Shown: piece after piece, positions 7,649-16,547 of the stretch | Layout: every line of letters begins with the position of its first letter | Numbering within the stretch: the first letter of the stretch is position 1 | NCBI GenBank assembly: GCA_019116025.1 | Contig: DXCM01000090.1 | Span: 1 to 64,000, forward strand | DNA length: 64,000 nucleotides | Origin: Candidatus Companilactobacillus pullicola | GTDB taxonomy: Bacteria > Bacillota > Bacilli > Lactobacillales > Lactobacillaceae | Direction of reading: 5' to 3' | Program-made: the position numbers and the translations under genes | The notes under the pieces: model-generated | Database searches by the model: none | The model's input: the letters and a program-made list of their open reading frames with translations, nothing else | Told to the model about the DNA's origin: nothing

Positions 7649-8379
7649 GTATAGAAAATAAAGTTATTATTATTACCGGAGCATCTAGTGGAATTGGAGC
7701 TGCTACAACTAGAGAACTAGCCAAGCATCACGCCAAATTGGTCATTGGTGCCAGAAGATTAGACCGTCTAGATGAGCTAAAAGCTGAATTTCCAAACGAA
7801 CAAATTATTACGCAAAAAGTTGATGTCACTAATTTTGAAGAGGTGCAGTCTTTAATAGACACAGCTAATAAAGAATTCGGACATATCGATGTCTTGTACA
7901 ACAATGCTGGTGTAATGCCAGTTAACGCTTTGATCAATCGTGCCCGTGATGAATGGCAGCAAATTCTTAACGTCAACATTATGGGCGTTCTTAATGGTAT
8001 TGCAGCCGTATTGCCAACAATGGTTAAGCAACAATCTGGCCATATTATTGCTACGGATTCTGTAGCTGGACATGTGGTCGTTCCCAATTTAGCAGTTTAT
8101 AATGGTTCAAAATTTGCAGTTAGAGCAATTATGGAAGGCCTTCGTCAGGAACAGCACAACAATAACATTCGGACAACGATTGTTTCACCAGGATCAGTTT
8201 CAACAGAATTGTATAAATCAATTAAGAATCCTGATAATCAAAAAGCTGAAATAGAGATAGAGAACCAAATTGGTTTATCCGCAGAAAATATTGCTAAATC
8301 CGTCGCCTTTGCGATTGATTCCCCAGACAACATGGACGTCAATGAAGTTATCATTCGTCCCATCAAACAAGACATATAA
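7645..8379 (+). CDS. Short-chain dehydrogenase/reductase
   Basis: A 244-residue SDR with TGASSGIG at residues 11-18, NNAG at 86-89, Ser139, and Tyr152-x3-Lys156 (YNGSK). Closest relative in this window is the SDR at 270-1013, with which it shares GARR after beta-2 and the NEVIIRP tail. It starts inside the acetyltransferase stop and is followed 24 bases later by an alpha/beta hydrolase, so the three form one operon likely controlled by the divergent LysR protein. Substrate unknown. Confidence 0.9.
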   Translation: MSIENKVIIITGASSGIGAATTRELAKHHAKLVIGARRLDRLDELKAEFPNEQIITQKVDVTNFEEVQSLIDTANKEFGHIDVLYNNAGVMPVNALINRARDEWQQILNVNIMGVLNGIAAVLPTMVKQQSGHIIATDSVAGHVVVPNLAVYNGSKFAVRAIMEGLRQEQHNNNIRTTIVSPGSVSTELYKSIKNPDNQKAEIEIENQIGLSAENIAKSVAFAIDSPDNMDVNEVIIRPIKQDI

Positions 8380-8403
8380 TAAGAAGAAAAGAGATAATAA
8401 TAA

Positions 8404-9411
8404 ATGAGTAAATTAGCAAATGACACAAGAGTTTTCAAAATCAATCCCAAAATTGACGTCCAAAACGTTCGTTTTAAAAACCGCTTTGGCTTTATCCTGG
8501 CAGGACATCTATACCTACCATTGAACTTTGATAGTAATAAACAATACCCAGCCATTGTTATTTCAGGACCATTTGGTGCTGTTAAGGAACAATCAAGTGG
8601 ACTTTACGCTCAAACATTGGCCGAAAAGGGCTTTGTAACTGTTGCCTTTGATCAATCAACTACCGGTGAGAGTTCTGGTAGTGTTAGAAACGTTGCTTCA
8701 CCAGACATCTTCGTTGAAGATTTCTCGGCTGCTGTTGATTTCATTGGCTTGCAAAAATTTGTCGACCGCGAAAGAATTGGCGCTATCGGTATCTGTGGTT
8801 TAGGTAGTCACGTACTAACAGCTGCTTCGATCGATGTACGTATCAAAGCTGTTGCCACATCAGTTATGTATGATATGTCCGATTCTATGTGGATGGGATT
8901 AAATAATTCTAAAACTGAAAAACAACGTGAAATTGAAAAGCAAGCCTTAGCACAACAACGTTGGGAAGATGCAGAAAAGGGTGTACCCGCCACTGGTTTA
9001 CATGAACTACCATTTGACGAAAATGATAAGCCTATCCAATCAGATACCTTATTCCCAGAAAATCTACCAGCTAATGCTGACTCAGTGACAAAGGAATTCT
9101 TCAATTATTACCGTGGTCGCGCATTCCATCCCCGTTCAGTCAATTCAGCTTCAGCTTGGACAGCCACAACTCCATTGAGTTACTATAATTTCCATTTGCA
9201 GGCACATATTGAAACAATTTCTCCACGTCCAGTCCTTATTGTAACTGGGGAAAAAGCTCATTCACGTTATATGGCTGAGGAATCATATAACCGTTTGAAG
9301 GACCCTAAAGAATTAGTTATTGTTCCAGGTGCTACACATACTGATTTATATGACCAAATGAATCTGATCCCATTTGATAAGTTTGCTGACTTCTTTAAAG
9401 AAAATCTATAA
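8404..9411 (+). CDS. Alpha/beta hydrolase (dienelactone hydrolase-like)
   Basis: A 335-residue alpha/beta hydrolase. The strand-helix before the nucleophile reads AIGICGLGSH, with Cys131 where most members have serine, as in dienelactone-hydrolase-type proteins. An oxyanion-side strand (IVISGPFGAVKEQ) near residue 51 and a C-terminal 'PGATHTDLY' supplying the histidine near residue 317 complete the fold. Substrate unknown. It is the last gene of the acetyltransferase-SDR operon and is followed by a strong terminator. Confidence 0.85.
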   Translation: MSKLANDTRVFKINPKIDVQNVRFKNRFGFILAGHLYLPLNFDSNKQYPAIVISGPFGAVKEQSSGLYAQTLAEKGFVTVAFDQSTTGESSGSVRNVASPDIFVEDFSAAVDFIGLQKFVDRERIGAIGICGLGSHVLTAASIDVRIKAVATSVMYDMSDSMWMGLNNSKTEKQREIEKQALAQQRWEDAEKGVPATGLHELPFDENDKPIQSDTLFPENLPANADSVTKEFFNYYRGRAFHPRSVNSASAWTATTPLSYYNFHLQAHIETISPRPVLIVTGEKAHSRYMAEESYNRLKDPKELVIVPGATHTDLYDQMNLIPFDKFADFFKENL

Positions 9412-9427
9412 ACAATAGAAATAATTA

Positions 9428-9466
9428 ATACCCATACTTCGAAACTATCGAGGTATGGGTATTCTT
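9428..9466 (+). terminator. Rho-independent terminator after the hydrolase operon
   Basis: ATACCCATACTTCGA pairs with TCGAGGTATGGGTAT (G-T pairs on the plus strand) and is followed by TCTTTT. Confidence 0.85.
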
Positions 9467-9570
9467 TTACACTAGAACAATGGTTTTCCAGAACGACTTC
9501 AAGAATTTTTTATATTGATTTGTTTTTACCAAGACAGTAAGGTAGTTTTAGAGATCAGAGTAGGAAAGGA

Positions 9571-10110
9571 ATGCAAATGACTACAGATTTAAGAGTAATT
9601 AAAACAATCCGAGATATTCAAGAAGGTTTTATCCAAGTATTACAAGATAAGTCCTTTGAAAAAATTACGGTAAATGATATATGCACAGCTAGTTTAGTTG
9701 GACGCAGCACATTTTATCATCATTACCAGGATAAATACGACTTATTGGAACAGATGAACCATACTCAAGCTAATAATTTCAAAGCTCTTCTTTCCAACAG
9801 AGTCCAGCAATTACAGCAGGATGAACTGTTACTTGACCTGTATAATGGCCTTGTTCCAGATAGAAAGATAATTACTACATTAATGACCATAACGGATGTT
9901 AAGGATAATTTAAAGGCAGCTTATTTTAAAATTTTAAAGCAGTATTTTGACAAAGTAGCATCACAAATAAGGATTGATGTTCCCAATGATTTTTTAAGTG
10001 ATTTTTACGCTAACAGTGCCTTAACAGCAATACTTTGGTCACTCGAACATGGTCAGCAAGAAAAAATTGCTACTTTTATGAATGGCCTCGTTAAAAAATC
10101 AATAGGGTAA
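9571..10110 (+). CDS. TetR/AcrR-family regulator
   Basis: A 179-residue regulator with the helix-turn-helix ITVNDICTASLVGRSTFYHH near residues 30-49, and an all-helical C-terminal ligand domain of the type found in many Firmicutes. Two ATGs (9571 and 9577) are both served by AGGAAAGGA, so the start is uncertain by two residues. Its stop overlaps by 12 bases the 3' end of the convergent hydrolase gene; the hydrolase is a possible target but nothing in the sequence proves it. Confidence 0.88.
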   Translation: MQMTTDLRVIKTIRDIQEGFIQVLQDKSFEKITVNDICTASLVGRSTFYHHYQDKYDLLEQMNHTQANNFKALLSNRVQQLQQDELLLDLYNGLVPDRKIITTLMTITDVKDNLKAAYFKILKQYFDKVASQIRIDVPNDFLSDFYANSALTAILWSLEHGQQEKIATFMNGLVKKSIG

Positions 10111-10932
10111 TTCTATTATTTGAGCATCGACTTCTGGATCATGGTTAGCAATTGCTGCTATACAATCCTTACTGTGTGCTTGTTCTCGAATCCAACCCAA
10201 AGAGGTAATAGCATCTTTTCGACTAGTACAGATACCCGGTGTTATCATCTTCTCCCAGGAACGAGCGGCATAACCGGTATCGGCTGCTAAAAGAACATAC
10301 TTGTCATCACTACCCTTGATTATTGTGGCAGACATACCTGCGGCATGTCCTGGTGTATGAATTTGTACGATACTACCATCACCGAAGAGATCAAAACTCT
10401 CATCAAAAGGGCCAATATTAGAATGATCATATTGATAAGTTTGCACGGTGACACCTTTCCATTCGTGAGGTAAGTAAACCATTGGTAACCGATTAGCTAT
10501 TTTCCATTCTGGTTGCGACACAAGAATGTTTTTAGCATCTTTAACTTGTTTTAATCCACTAACATGGTCACAGTGCATGTGACTCAACAACAAATAATCT
10601 ATGTCAGAAGGTTTATATCCAAGTTCTTGCAGACGTTCATCAATGGACCAACCCTGGGGAAGATAACCAGTATTAATTTGTACCTGTGGTCCTAATTCTT
10701 TCCAGTTACTTTGTCTAACCAATTTATTCCAACCGGTATCGATTAAAATTAACCCTTTGGGATGTTCAATTAGATAACTCGAAACGGGCAGTACAACTTG
10801 ATTTTTCTCTGAACGAAATAATCCTGTGAAGGCTAATGGATTACGAAATTGTCCGTGAAAGGGTAGAGCTTTATCTACTTTTACTAGTCCTGTATGTAGA
10901 ATATGAATTTTGATAGATCGATTGTTAGTCAT
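10099..10932 (-). CDS. Metallo-beta-lactamase-fold hydrolase (lactonase-like)
   Basis: A 277-residue MBL-fold protein with the two-zinc motif HMHCDH at residues 118-123, a preceding 'LIDTGW' strand (63-68), and later metal ligands in TPGHAAG and AADTG. The layout resembles N-acyl-homoserine-lactone lactonase-like proteins, but the substrate cannot be assigned. It is convergent with, and overlaps, the TetR gene. The upstream 330 bases contain no other gene. Confidence 0.88.
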   Translation of the reverse strand: MTNNRSIKIHILHTGLVKVDKALPFHGQFRNPLAFTGLFRSEKNQVVLPVSSYLIEHPKGLILIDTGWNKLVRQSNWKELGPQVQINTGYLPQGWSIDERLQELGYKPSDIDYLLLSHMHCDHVSGLKQVKDAKNILVSQPEWKIANRLPMVYLPHEWKGVTVQTYQYDHSNIGPFDESFDLFGDGSIVQIHTPGHAAGMSATIIKGSDDKYVLLAADTGYAARSWEKMITPGICTSRKDAITSLGWIREQAHSKDCIAAIANHDPEVDAQIIELPY

Positions 10933-11266
10933 TTTAAATACCTCGATTAGTTAATGTCATCATCATACAAGCCTGTTAGTACTGTGAACAGAATCAAATA
11001 AATCTAATCTGGTAGATAAGAGACATTCTAAAAATATATGTTTCATAACGTATAAATTTAAGTCATTTTTCCAAATTGTCTTTTCGATAATTAAAATTTT
11101 ATTAGTTACTTATTAACACTATTAAGATAAAATATTATATATTAATAGTATAGAGAGTAATTAGTTAATTCCAATGTACTGTAAGGGATGTGAGAAAATT
11201 GGTCTTTTTAGTTTTGATTAGAAGCCAAAATACATTAGATAGATATAATTAGGAGAAAAATATTAA
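10933..11266. other. Intergenic, promoters of the hydrolase and the P-type ATPase
   Basis: An AT-rich divergent region of about 330 bases. Promoter elements for both flanking genes must lie here; several TATTAA/TATAAT-like hexamers occur around 11120-11155. I see no gene or strong structure. Confidence 0.4.
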
Positions 11267-13993
11267 ATGCTAGATGATAATTCTTACCAAAGTGATGAAG
11301 AATCCCAAGCGGATCTTCCCCCGAGTCAGAATTCAGAGACTTGGCAATTAAATGAAGCACAATTAAAGAAACTTTATGGAACTGATCTGGAAGACGGACT
11401 TACAAGTTCTGAAGCTGAAAAACGTCTAAAAGAACACGGTCGAAATGAATTGAAATCAAAAAAAGTTTCAAAATTCGTTCAATTCATTAAACAGTTCAAT
11501 AACAGTATTATTTACATCTTAGCGGCTGCTGCTATCATGACTTTCTTGATGCGTCGCTATTCTGATTCGATTGTTATTGGATTAGTAATCATTGCGAATG
11601 CCATTATCGGTTATATCCAGGAACAACAAGCTGGCAATGCCTTGGAAAAAATTCGTGAAATGTTGATTTCTAAGAACTTTGTCTTTAGAGATGGTGAAAA
11701 ACTTGAACTAGATGCTCGTGACTTAGTAGTCGGTGATCTAGTCAATTTGGAAGCTGGGGATGCCGTTCCTGCCGATATGCGACTTATTTCCGCTGACAAC
11801 TTAAGTATTCAGGAGTCCGTTTTAACAGGTGAGACTAATCCCGTTGATAAGATCGAAGAGCCGATGGCCGATGATAATTTACCATTAGCTGAACGTCAAA
11901 ATATGGTCTTTGCCTCTACTGCCGTTACTAGCGGTTCCGGATTAGGAATCGTCATTGCCACAGCTGGGGATACTGAAATTGGTAAAATCCAAGATTCTGT
12001 TGAAACAGTTAAAGAGAAGCCGACACCATTGATGCGTAACTTGAATTCATTAGGCTTTGGCTTATCAATTGCTATTGTGGTTACGGCTGTACTACTATTC
12101 ATAATCGGTTATTTCCTTGATACATACAGTTTACCAACCTTATTAATTGCCGTTATCACTATGGTCGTTGGTTCGATGCCTGAAGGCTTGCCAGCTAGTA
12201 CCTCAGTTGTTTTAGCTATGGGTACACGTAAGATGACCAAACGTAAGGTTATTGTTAAATCTCTACCTGCTGTTGAAACCTTGGGAGCTGTTGATATCGT
12301 TAATACCGATAAGACTGGTACCCTAACAAAAAATGAGATGACCGTTAAAGAGGCAGTTACTCCTGAACACACATTTAGCATTACCGGTGTTGGCTATGAT
12401 GCTGACGGCGGTATTGATTTCGATGGCGAATTGGAATTAGATGCTAAAAAATTTGACTGGCAAAACGATGAGGGAATGAAGTGGCTGGTCAATATCGCTG
12501 GTCAAACGACTGATGCTCAGTTACATTTTGAAAACAATCGTTGGGAATTAACTGGTGAACCGACTGATGGTGCTTTAACAACACTTTTCCGTAAACTAAC
12601 TGGTAAAGATCCAGAAGTTGACGAAGTTGACTCATTACCATTTGATTCGGCCTTTCGTTATTCCGCGCGTTTAGTTGATTTTGATGGTCAGAGGATTCTA
12701 ATGGTTAAAGGATCTCCAACAACGATCATCAATGCCTCTAAAAAGGGTACTGATGAAGATTATTGGAATAGTAAAATCACGGAATTGTCATCTGACGGTC
12801 TTAGAGTCGTAGCCTTAGCCTATAAAGTGGTTGATGCTTCTGTCGACAGTATTTCTCAAGATCATATTGATGATCTTACAATGGCCGGTATGGTTGGTAT
12901 CATCGATCCTCCACGTGAAGAAGCTAGAAAATCTATTCATCAATTAAGAATGGCTGGTGTGAAGGTTAAAATGATCACTGGTGACCATCCTGATACCGCT
13001 GCTGCAATCGCTAAAAAGTTAGATTTGGATTCAGTTGTTAAAGCCATCACGGGTCCAGAAATCGACGCTATGTCAGATGAAGAACTAAAAGACAAGATTG
13101 ATGATTATAACGTCTTTGCTAGAACAACTCCTGCTAACAAATTACGTATCGTTAGAGCTCAACAAGCTAATGATCACGTTGTTTCTATGACAGGGGATGG
13201 TGTCAATGATGCGCCTGCCTTGAAACAAGCCGATATTGGTGTGGCAATGGGCATCAAGGGTACTGAAGTCGCTAAAGAATCAGCTAATATGGTTCTAGCC
13301 GATGATGACTTTTCTGATATCGTCGTGGCCGTTCGTGAAGGACGTCATGTTTTCGATAATATCCGTAAGACAATTCGTTTCCTATTACCAACCAGTTTTG
13401 CTGAAGGGTTAATTGTGGTTATCAGTATCCTTATGGGACAAGAGTTACCACTTTATCCAGCACAATTACTTTGGATCAACATGGTTTCTGCTTTAACAAT
13501 TCAATTCGCCTTTATCTTTGAACCACCAGAAGCTGGTATCATGGCTCGTGGTCCCAGAAACGTAAAAGCTGGGTTGTTGAACAAGCTAGATACCTTTGAA
13601 ATAATCTATGTTTCCTTATTGATCTCTGGATTAGGTATTTGGGCCTTTGACTTACTAACAAGTAAAGGACTACCAACCATTGTCGGTAGTACGATGGCGT
13701 TGAATATCATTATCTTTGGTAAGATTTTCTACCTATTCAATTTAAGAAATGATCATCCGGTCGTTTCCAAATACTTCTTCCAAAATAAGATGGCATTCTT
13801 GATCGTTGGGATTTTAATTGTTCTACAATTAGCAATTATCTACTTGCCATTTATGCAGTCAATCTTTGAAACAACAAGTATTAACTTCTATTACGGTTGG
13901 TTTATTCCTATCGTGGCTGGTATCATTGTTCTGGTCATCACCGAATTAGGTAAATTTATCCGCTTTAGAGTTTTGAAAAAAGCAACACATTAA
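11267..13993 (+). CDS. Cation-transporting P-type ATPase (type II-like)
   Basis: A 908-residue P-type ATPase. A cation-ATPase N-terminal domain (30-95) is followed by the actuator loop with LTGET (187-191), PEGLPA in helix M4 (305-310), the phosphorylated Asp348 in DKTGT, the nucleotide domain, TGDHPDTA, and the hinge MTGDGVNDAPAL. The M6 segment reads LLWINMVSALTIQFAFIFEP and lacks the Asp of Ca2+/Na+,K+ pumps (NLVTD), so ion specificity is uncertain; Ca2+, Mn2+ or another cation are possible. The first 25 residues are acidic and polar. AGGAGAAA precedes the ATG. Stands alone with its own terminator. Confidence 0.92.
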   Translation: MLDDNSYQSDEESQADLPPSQNSETWQLNEAQLKKLYGTDLEDGLTSSEAEKRLKEHGRNELKSKKVSKFVQFIKQFNNSIIYILAAAAIMTFLMRRYSDSIVIGLVIIANAIIGYIQEQQAGNALEKIREMLISKNFVFRDGEKLELDARDLVVGDLVNLEAGDAVPADMRLISADNLSIQESVLTGETNPVDKIEEPMADDNLPLAERQNMVFASTAVTSGSGLGIVIATAGDTEIGKIQDSVETVKEKPTPLMRNLNSLGFGLSIAIVVTAVLLFIIGYFLDTYSLPTLLIAVITMVVGSMPEGLPASTSVVLAMGTRKMTKRKVIVKSLPAVETLGAVDIVNTDKTGTLTKNEMTVKEAVTPEHTFSITGVGYDADGGIDFDGELELDAKKFDWQNDEGMKWLVNIAGQTTDAQLHFENNRWELTGEPTDGALTTLFRKLTGKDPEVDEVDSLPFDSAFRYSARLVDFDGQRILMVKGSPTTIINASKKGTDEDYWNSKITELSSDGLRVVALAYKVVDASVDSISQDHIDDLTMAGMVGIIDPPREEARKSIHQLRMAGVKVKMITGDHPDTAAAIAKKLDLDSVVKAITGPEIDAMSDEELKDKIDDYNVFARTTPANKLRIVRAQQANDHVVSMTGDGVNDAPALKQADIGVAMGIKGTEVAKESANMVLADDDFSDIVVAVREGRHVFDNIRKTIRFLLPTSFAEGLIVVISILMGQELPLYPAQLLWINMVSALTIQFAFIFEPPEAGIMARGPRNVKAGLLNKLDTFEIIYVSLLISGLGIWAFDLLTSKGLPTIVGSTMALNIIIFGKIFYLFNLRNDHPVVSKYFFQNKMAFLIVGILIVLQLAIIYLPFMQSIFETTSINFYYGWFIPIVAGIIVLVITELGKFIRFRVLKKATH

Positions 13994-14000
13994 TAGTTAA

Positions 14001-14043
14001 AAATACCCCTCAATCTATAGTGGATTGAGGGGTATTTGTTTGG
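14001..14043 (+). terminator. Rho-independent terminator after the P-type ATPase
   Basis: A perfect 15-bp stem (14001-14015 with 14023-14037) with a 7-base loop; flanked by A/T-rich sequence. Confidence 0.85.
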
Positions 14044-14076
14044 TTAACGGGCAATTATAGGATTTGTTTAAATTTA

Positions 14077-14106
14077 TTGAACTCTGTATGTATATCACTT
14101 TATAAT
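14077..14106 (+). promoter_or_regulatory. Promoter of the 47-residue ORF
   Basis: TTGAAC (14077-14082), 18 bases, TATAAT (14101-14106), 20 bases before the start codon. Confidence 0.65.
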
Positions 14107-14126
14107 ATTCACGCAAGGGGATGATT

Positions 14127-14270
14127 ATGATTAATCGAGATTTTTTAACCACTGACGGAAAAGAAATAGCTTCTAGAAGGACAGAAAAAGTACGCCCAAT
14201 CGTTTTAGAGACAGCTAATGAACTCTATGATGACAATTCTGAGTTAATGAAGAGACTGGAAAACTTATAA
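14127..14270 (+). CDS. Small hypothetical protein (47 aa)
   Basis: A short frame starting MINRDFLTTDGKEIASRR and ending MKRLENL. AAGGGG lies six bases before the ATG at 14127 (an ATG two codons earlier overlaps the spacing). It has its own good promoter and a terminator 40 bases downstream, so it is very likely expressed. The protein is charged and helical with no membrane segment; I do not recognise it. It lies immediately upstream of structured RNA copy B. Confidence 0.6.
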   Translation: MINRDFLTTDGKEIASRRTEKVRPIVLETANELYDDNSELMKRLENL

Positions 14271-14311
14271 TTTGTTTAACCGTAAGCTGGTACACGTATC
14301 ACACAAAACAA

Positions 14312-14356
14312 AAGGATATCAGATTGAATAAAAGTCAGTCTGGTATCCTTTTTTCG
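14312..14356 (+). terminator. Terminator after the 47-residue ORF
   Basis: AAGGATATCAGATT pairs with the segment ending CTGGTATCCTT, using two G-T pairs that favour the plus strand, and is followed by six T. It ends only about ten bases before structured RNA copy B. Confidence 0.75.
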
Positions 14357-14364
14357 AAAAAAGT

Positions 14365-14897
14365 GCAAAAAAAGAGGTTATCCAATAAATATTAAAGGAT
14401 AGCCTCCAACCCAACTTACTGGGATGCCTCATCTTGTTTCCTTCAAAGAATCACGAACCCTAGAACACTAGGTTCCGCTCAAAACTTTAAACCGAATCAT
14501 AACCTAGGTTAATCATCAAATACTAGATATTTTCTACCTAACATTGAAAAGAAGAAACCTATCAGCAAAGAGGATTTTATGCTTTAAGCATATTATTTAC
14601 ATGTAACACGATCCCATATAGGGTCAAGACAACTACTTCAACAAGTAGGAGGTCTATTTTTAAACCATACTGCCACACTTGGCTTCTAAACAGTCTTTAA
14701 AGTTGAACAACACATGTTCATTTTAAACTTTAACGGACTTGCAGCCTATACAAGGTTGCAACCAGATATTATTTTCTACCCGAATCTAGGGAAGAAACAC
14801 ATGGTTAAAAGAGGTCTTATGCCTTAAGCACATTGTTATAGTATCACGATTAAAAAATAGGGTAAACTATAATGGGTATACGCTTTGAATACCCTTA
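14365..14897 (+). ncRNA. Large structured noncoding RNA, copy B (possibly ROOL class)
   Basis: Paralogue of 5600-6127, roughly three quarters identical by eye along its whole length. Stems are kept with different bases: GAGGTTATCC/GGATAGCCTC (14373-14382 with 14396-14405), AAATA/TATTT around CTAGA where copy A has AAACA/TGTTT, TTGCA/TGCAA near 14740-14760 where copy A has TGTAAT/ATTACA, and a longer GAACC..TAG/CTA..GGTTC arm near 14455-14475. The GGGTA/TACCC terminal hairpin (14874-14894) is conserved. The TTTTCTACC...TTAAGCA module again occurs twice (14530-14592, 14772-14832). No promoter fits between the preceding terminator and the RNA, so it may need readthrough, processing or a promoter hidden in the terminator region. 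Family identity is inference. Confidence 0.7.
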
Positions 14898-14935
14898 CAA
14901 AGACTGTTAAATCAATATTTTTTCGATTCTATTAA

Positions 14936-15487
14936 CTAACTATGAGTTACTCTCTCAGTTGCAAAGTTTGATAGCCTGTGTAAGGCATCAAATAATCCAT
15001 TACCAATACTAGAAGTTTGATAAACCTGCTGGCTTTTGTTGCTATTGTCAGGAATTGTAATTAATAGATTGGTTAGACTAGTAATATCATTATCTGACAA
15101 GAATCTGTTCGTCATCATTTGAGAAGAAAGGGCGACTGTAAAAGAAAATTTGGGATGTAATTTACGCAAATTGTAGAATTCAATTGCATAGTCTTTATAA
15201 TCAAAATTAGAATTAACCTTTAAACAATATCTTAAGAGATTGTCGTAGACGTCTCCGTAGTGTAGCAACCATATCAAGAAGTCATGAGGAGTTACATTGT
15301 TTAAATTCATTTGTACATTAGCATATTGATCAATAATTGCTAAAACGTTGTTTTGATCCAGCCAGTCCATGAATGAACGATAGTAAGCCTCAATATCCTT
15401 ATTATTACCGTTGCCGATATGAGCGAGTCCCGAGAAACTATCTATTTTATTTATTACAGCATTCTTATTAAATTCTTTAGTATGCAT
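14936..15487 (-). CDS. Hypothetical protein (183 aa)
   Basis: I do not recognise this protein. It is soluble, predicted mostly helical, rich in Asn, Asp and Leu, with no signal peptide, metal motif or helix-turn-helix that I can see. TTGGAG lies about ten bases before the ATG, and a TATAAT-like hexamer is present upstream. It is convergent with structured RNA copy B, whose end is about 40 bases from this stop codon, mirroring the LysR gene beside copy A. It lies in the accessory zone. Confidence 0.65.
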   Translation of the reverse strand: MHTKEFNKNAVINKIDSFSGLAHIGNGNNKDIEAYYRSFMDWLDQNNVLAIIDQYANVQMNLNNVTPHDFLIWLLHYGDVYDNLLRYCLKVNSNFDYKDYAIEFYNLRKLHPKFSFTVALSSQMMTNRFLSDNDITSLTNLLITIPDNSNKSQQVYQTSSIGNGLFDALHRLSNFATERVTHS

Positions 15488-15617
15488 TGTTTATGCTCCA
15501 AGTGAAATATGTTCATAGATATAATTATAACAATCAATCGAACATTAATATATCCCGAATCTGACTTTTCTAAACAACTATCTTAAATCTAACATGATGA
15601 CAATATTGTATTGTTAA

Positions 15618-15767
15618 TTAAGATGTAATGAGCCTTCATATATTGACGTAGATAGCTTAGCAAGAATCGATAAAAAATATCTTGGCAAAATAAGAAGAAT
15701 TGTTAGATTGTCCATTAGAGATATTCAAGGACTAAATCAATTTATTAAGCAATATAATAATGACTAA
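15618..15767 (+). pseudogene. Possible C-terminal gene fragment
   Basis: An open frame without a start codon, reading SYIDVDSLARIDKKYLG... and ending QFIKQYNND then TAA, directly followed by a strong terminator. The protein-like composition and terminator suggest the 3' end of a lost gene. Not recognised. Confidence 0.3.
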
Positions 15768-15808
15768 AAAGAGCATCAGATTGAATGAATTCAATCTGAT
15801 GCTCTTTT
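15766..15808 (+). terminator. Strong bidirectional terminator
   Basis: A perfect 15-bp stem (15771-15785 with 15790-15804), loop TGAA, five A before and four T after. It would serve the small membrane protein gene on the minus strand as well. Confidence 0.85.
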
Positions 15809-15832
15809 AATTCGTTGCTAATAATTATTAAT

Positions 15833-15991
15833 TCAGAACACAATTAAGACTATACCGCCAACCAACATTAATATGTAAAAAATTAATTTATCTGACATAA
15901 TCTTTCTACCAAATTGTTTTGAGTTACTAATATTACCAACAATTGCAAAAATTGATAAGACTATTAATCCTATGCCTAAGAGTATAGTCAT
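15833..15991 (-). CDS. Small membrane protein (52 aa)
   Basis: Two hydrophobic helices (about residues 2-20 and 35-52) joined by a basic loop, SNSKQFGRK. A longer frame opens at 16030, but GGAGG sits seven bases before the ATG at 15991. It is followed by the bidirectional terminator. Such two-helix proteins are common in lactobacilli with unknown roles. Confidence 0.6.
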   Translation of the reverse strand: MTILLGIGLIVLSIFAIVGNISNSKQFGRKIMSDKLIFYILMLVGGIVLIVF

Positions 15992-16179
15992 ATAGAATCC
16001 TCCATGTTTTAAAGTTTTAAAAAACTTCAATGATACATTTTAAAAATGTCATTAAATCATTTATTAATACCTATATTATCTTACTTTTTCAGGCCAAATA
16101 AAATAACAAATATAATTGCGTACTGCAAGACGATATAAAGTTGAAAGAAAGAATTGATTGGGTAGGTAGTCTTATCTCA

Positions 16180-16461
16180 ATAAAATTAAGGATTTCTCTG
16201 CATCTGCAATTGTTGCTTTACTAGCACAATTTCTTTGACCGTATTCGCATTCGGGGGATTAGGTAGTCTAGTTATTAAAAATTAGGACCAAGATTATTAG
16301 TTCTTGTCAGTATGATTAGTATATTGTTGTCGTACATTTTGATTGTAATGAATGGAACAACGAATTCTGCCTGGCTTTCTGTAGCATTACTCATACTGGG
16401 GATCGGTTTTGGGAGTATGGGTTTAAATTACAATTCAAAAATACAATTTGTTAATATCTAA
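16180..16461 (+). pseudogene. MFS transporter remnant
   Basis: Three short hydrophobic frames that join only with frame changes: SASAIVALLAQFL, then LTVFAFGGLGSLVIKN, then LGPRLLVLVSMISILLSYIL ... LLILGIGFGSMGLNYNSK, ending at TAA 16459-16461. This is the pattern of helices from a major facilitator transporter of the multidrug type ('GPR' turn followed by 'GlGfG'). No start codon or full length; clearly dead. Confidence 0.55.
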
Positions 16462-16547
16462 AGGTTGAAAGTTATATTTGATTATATAGCACTAAAAAAT
16501 CTCTAAACATTGCAATTTCACTCTATAATATTAAAATTAGAGGTCCA

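Larger units (their letters stand above)
15488..15832. other. Intergenic, holds a short gene remnant and a terminator
   Basis: About 345 bases between two minus-strand genes. Its first part carries the promoter of the 183-residue protein; the rest holds the frame described at 15618-15767 and the hairpin at 15766-15808. Confidence 0.5.

Noticed and set aside
14312..15808. Similarity between the hairpins at 14312-14356 and 15766-15808 (both contain ATCAGATTGAAT)
   Set aside because: Both are ordinary terminators; the shared stretch is short and could be chance or a common terminator origin.
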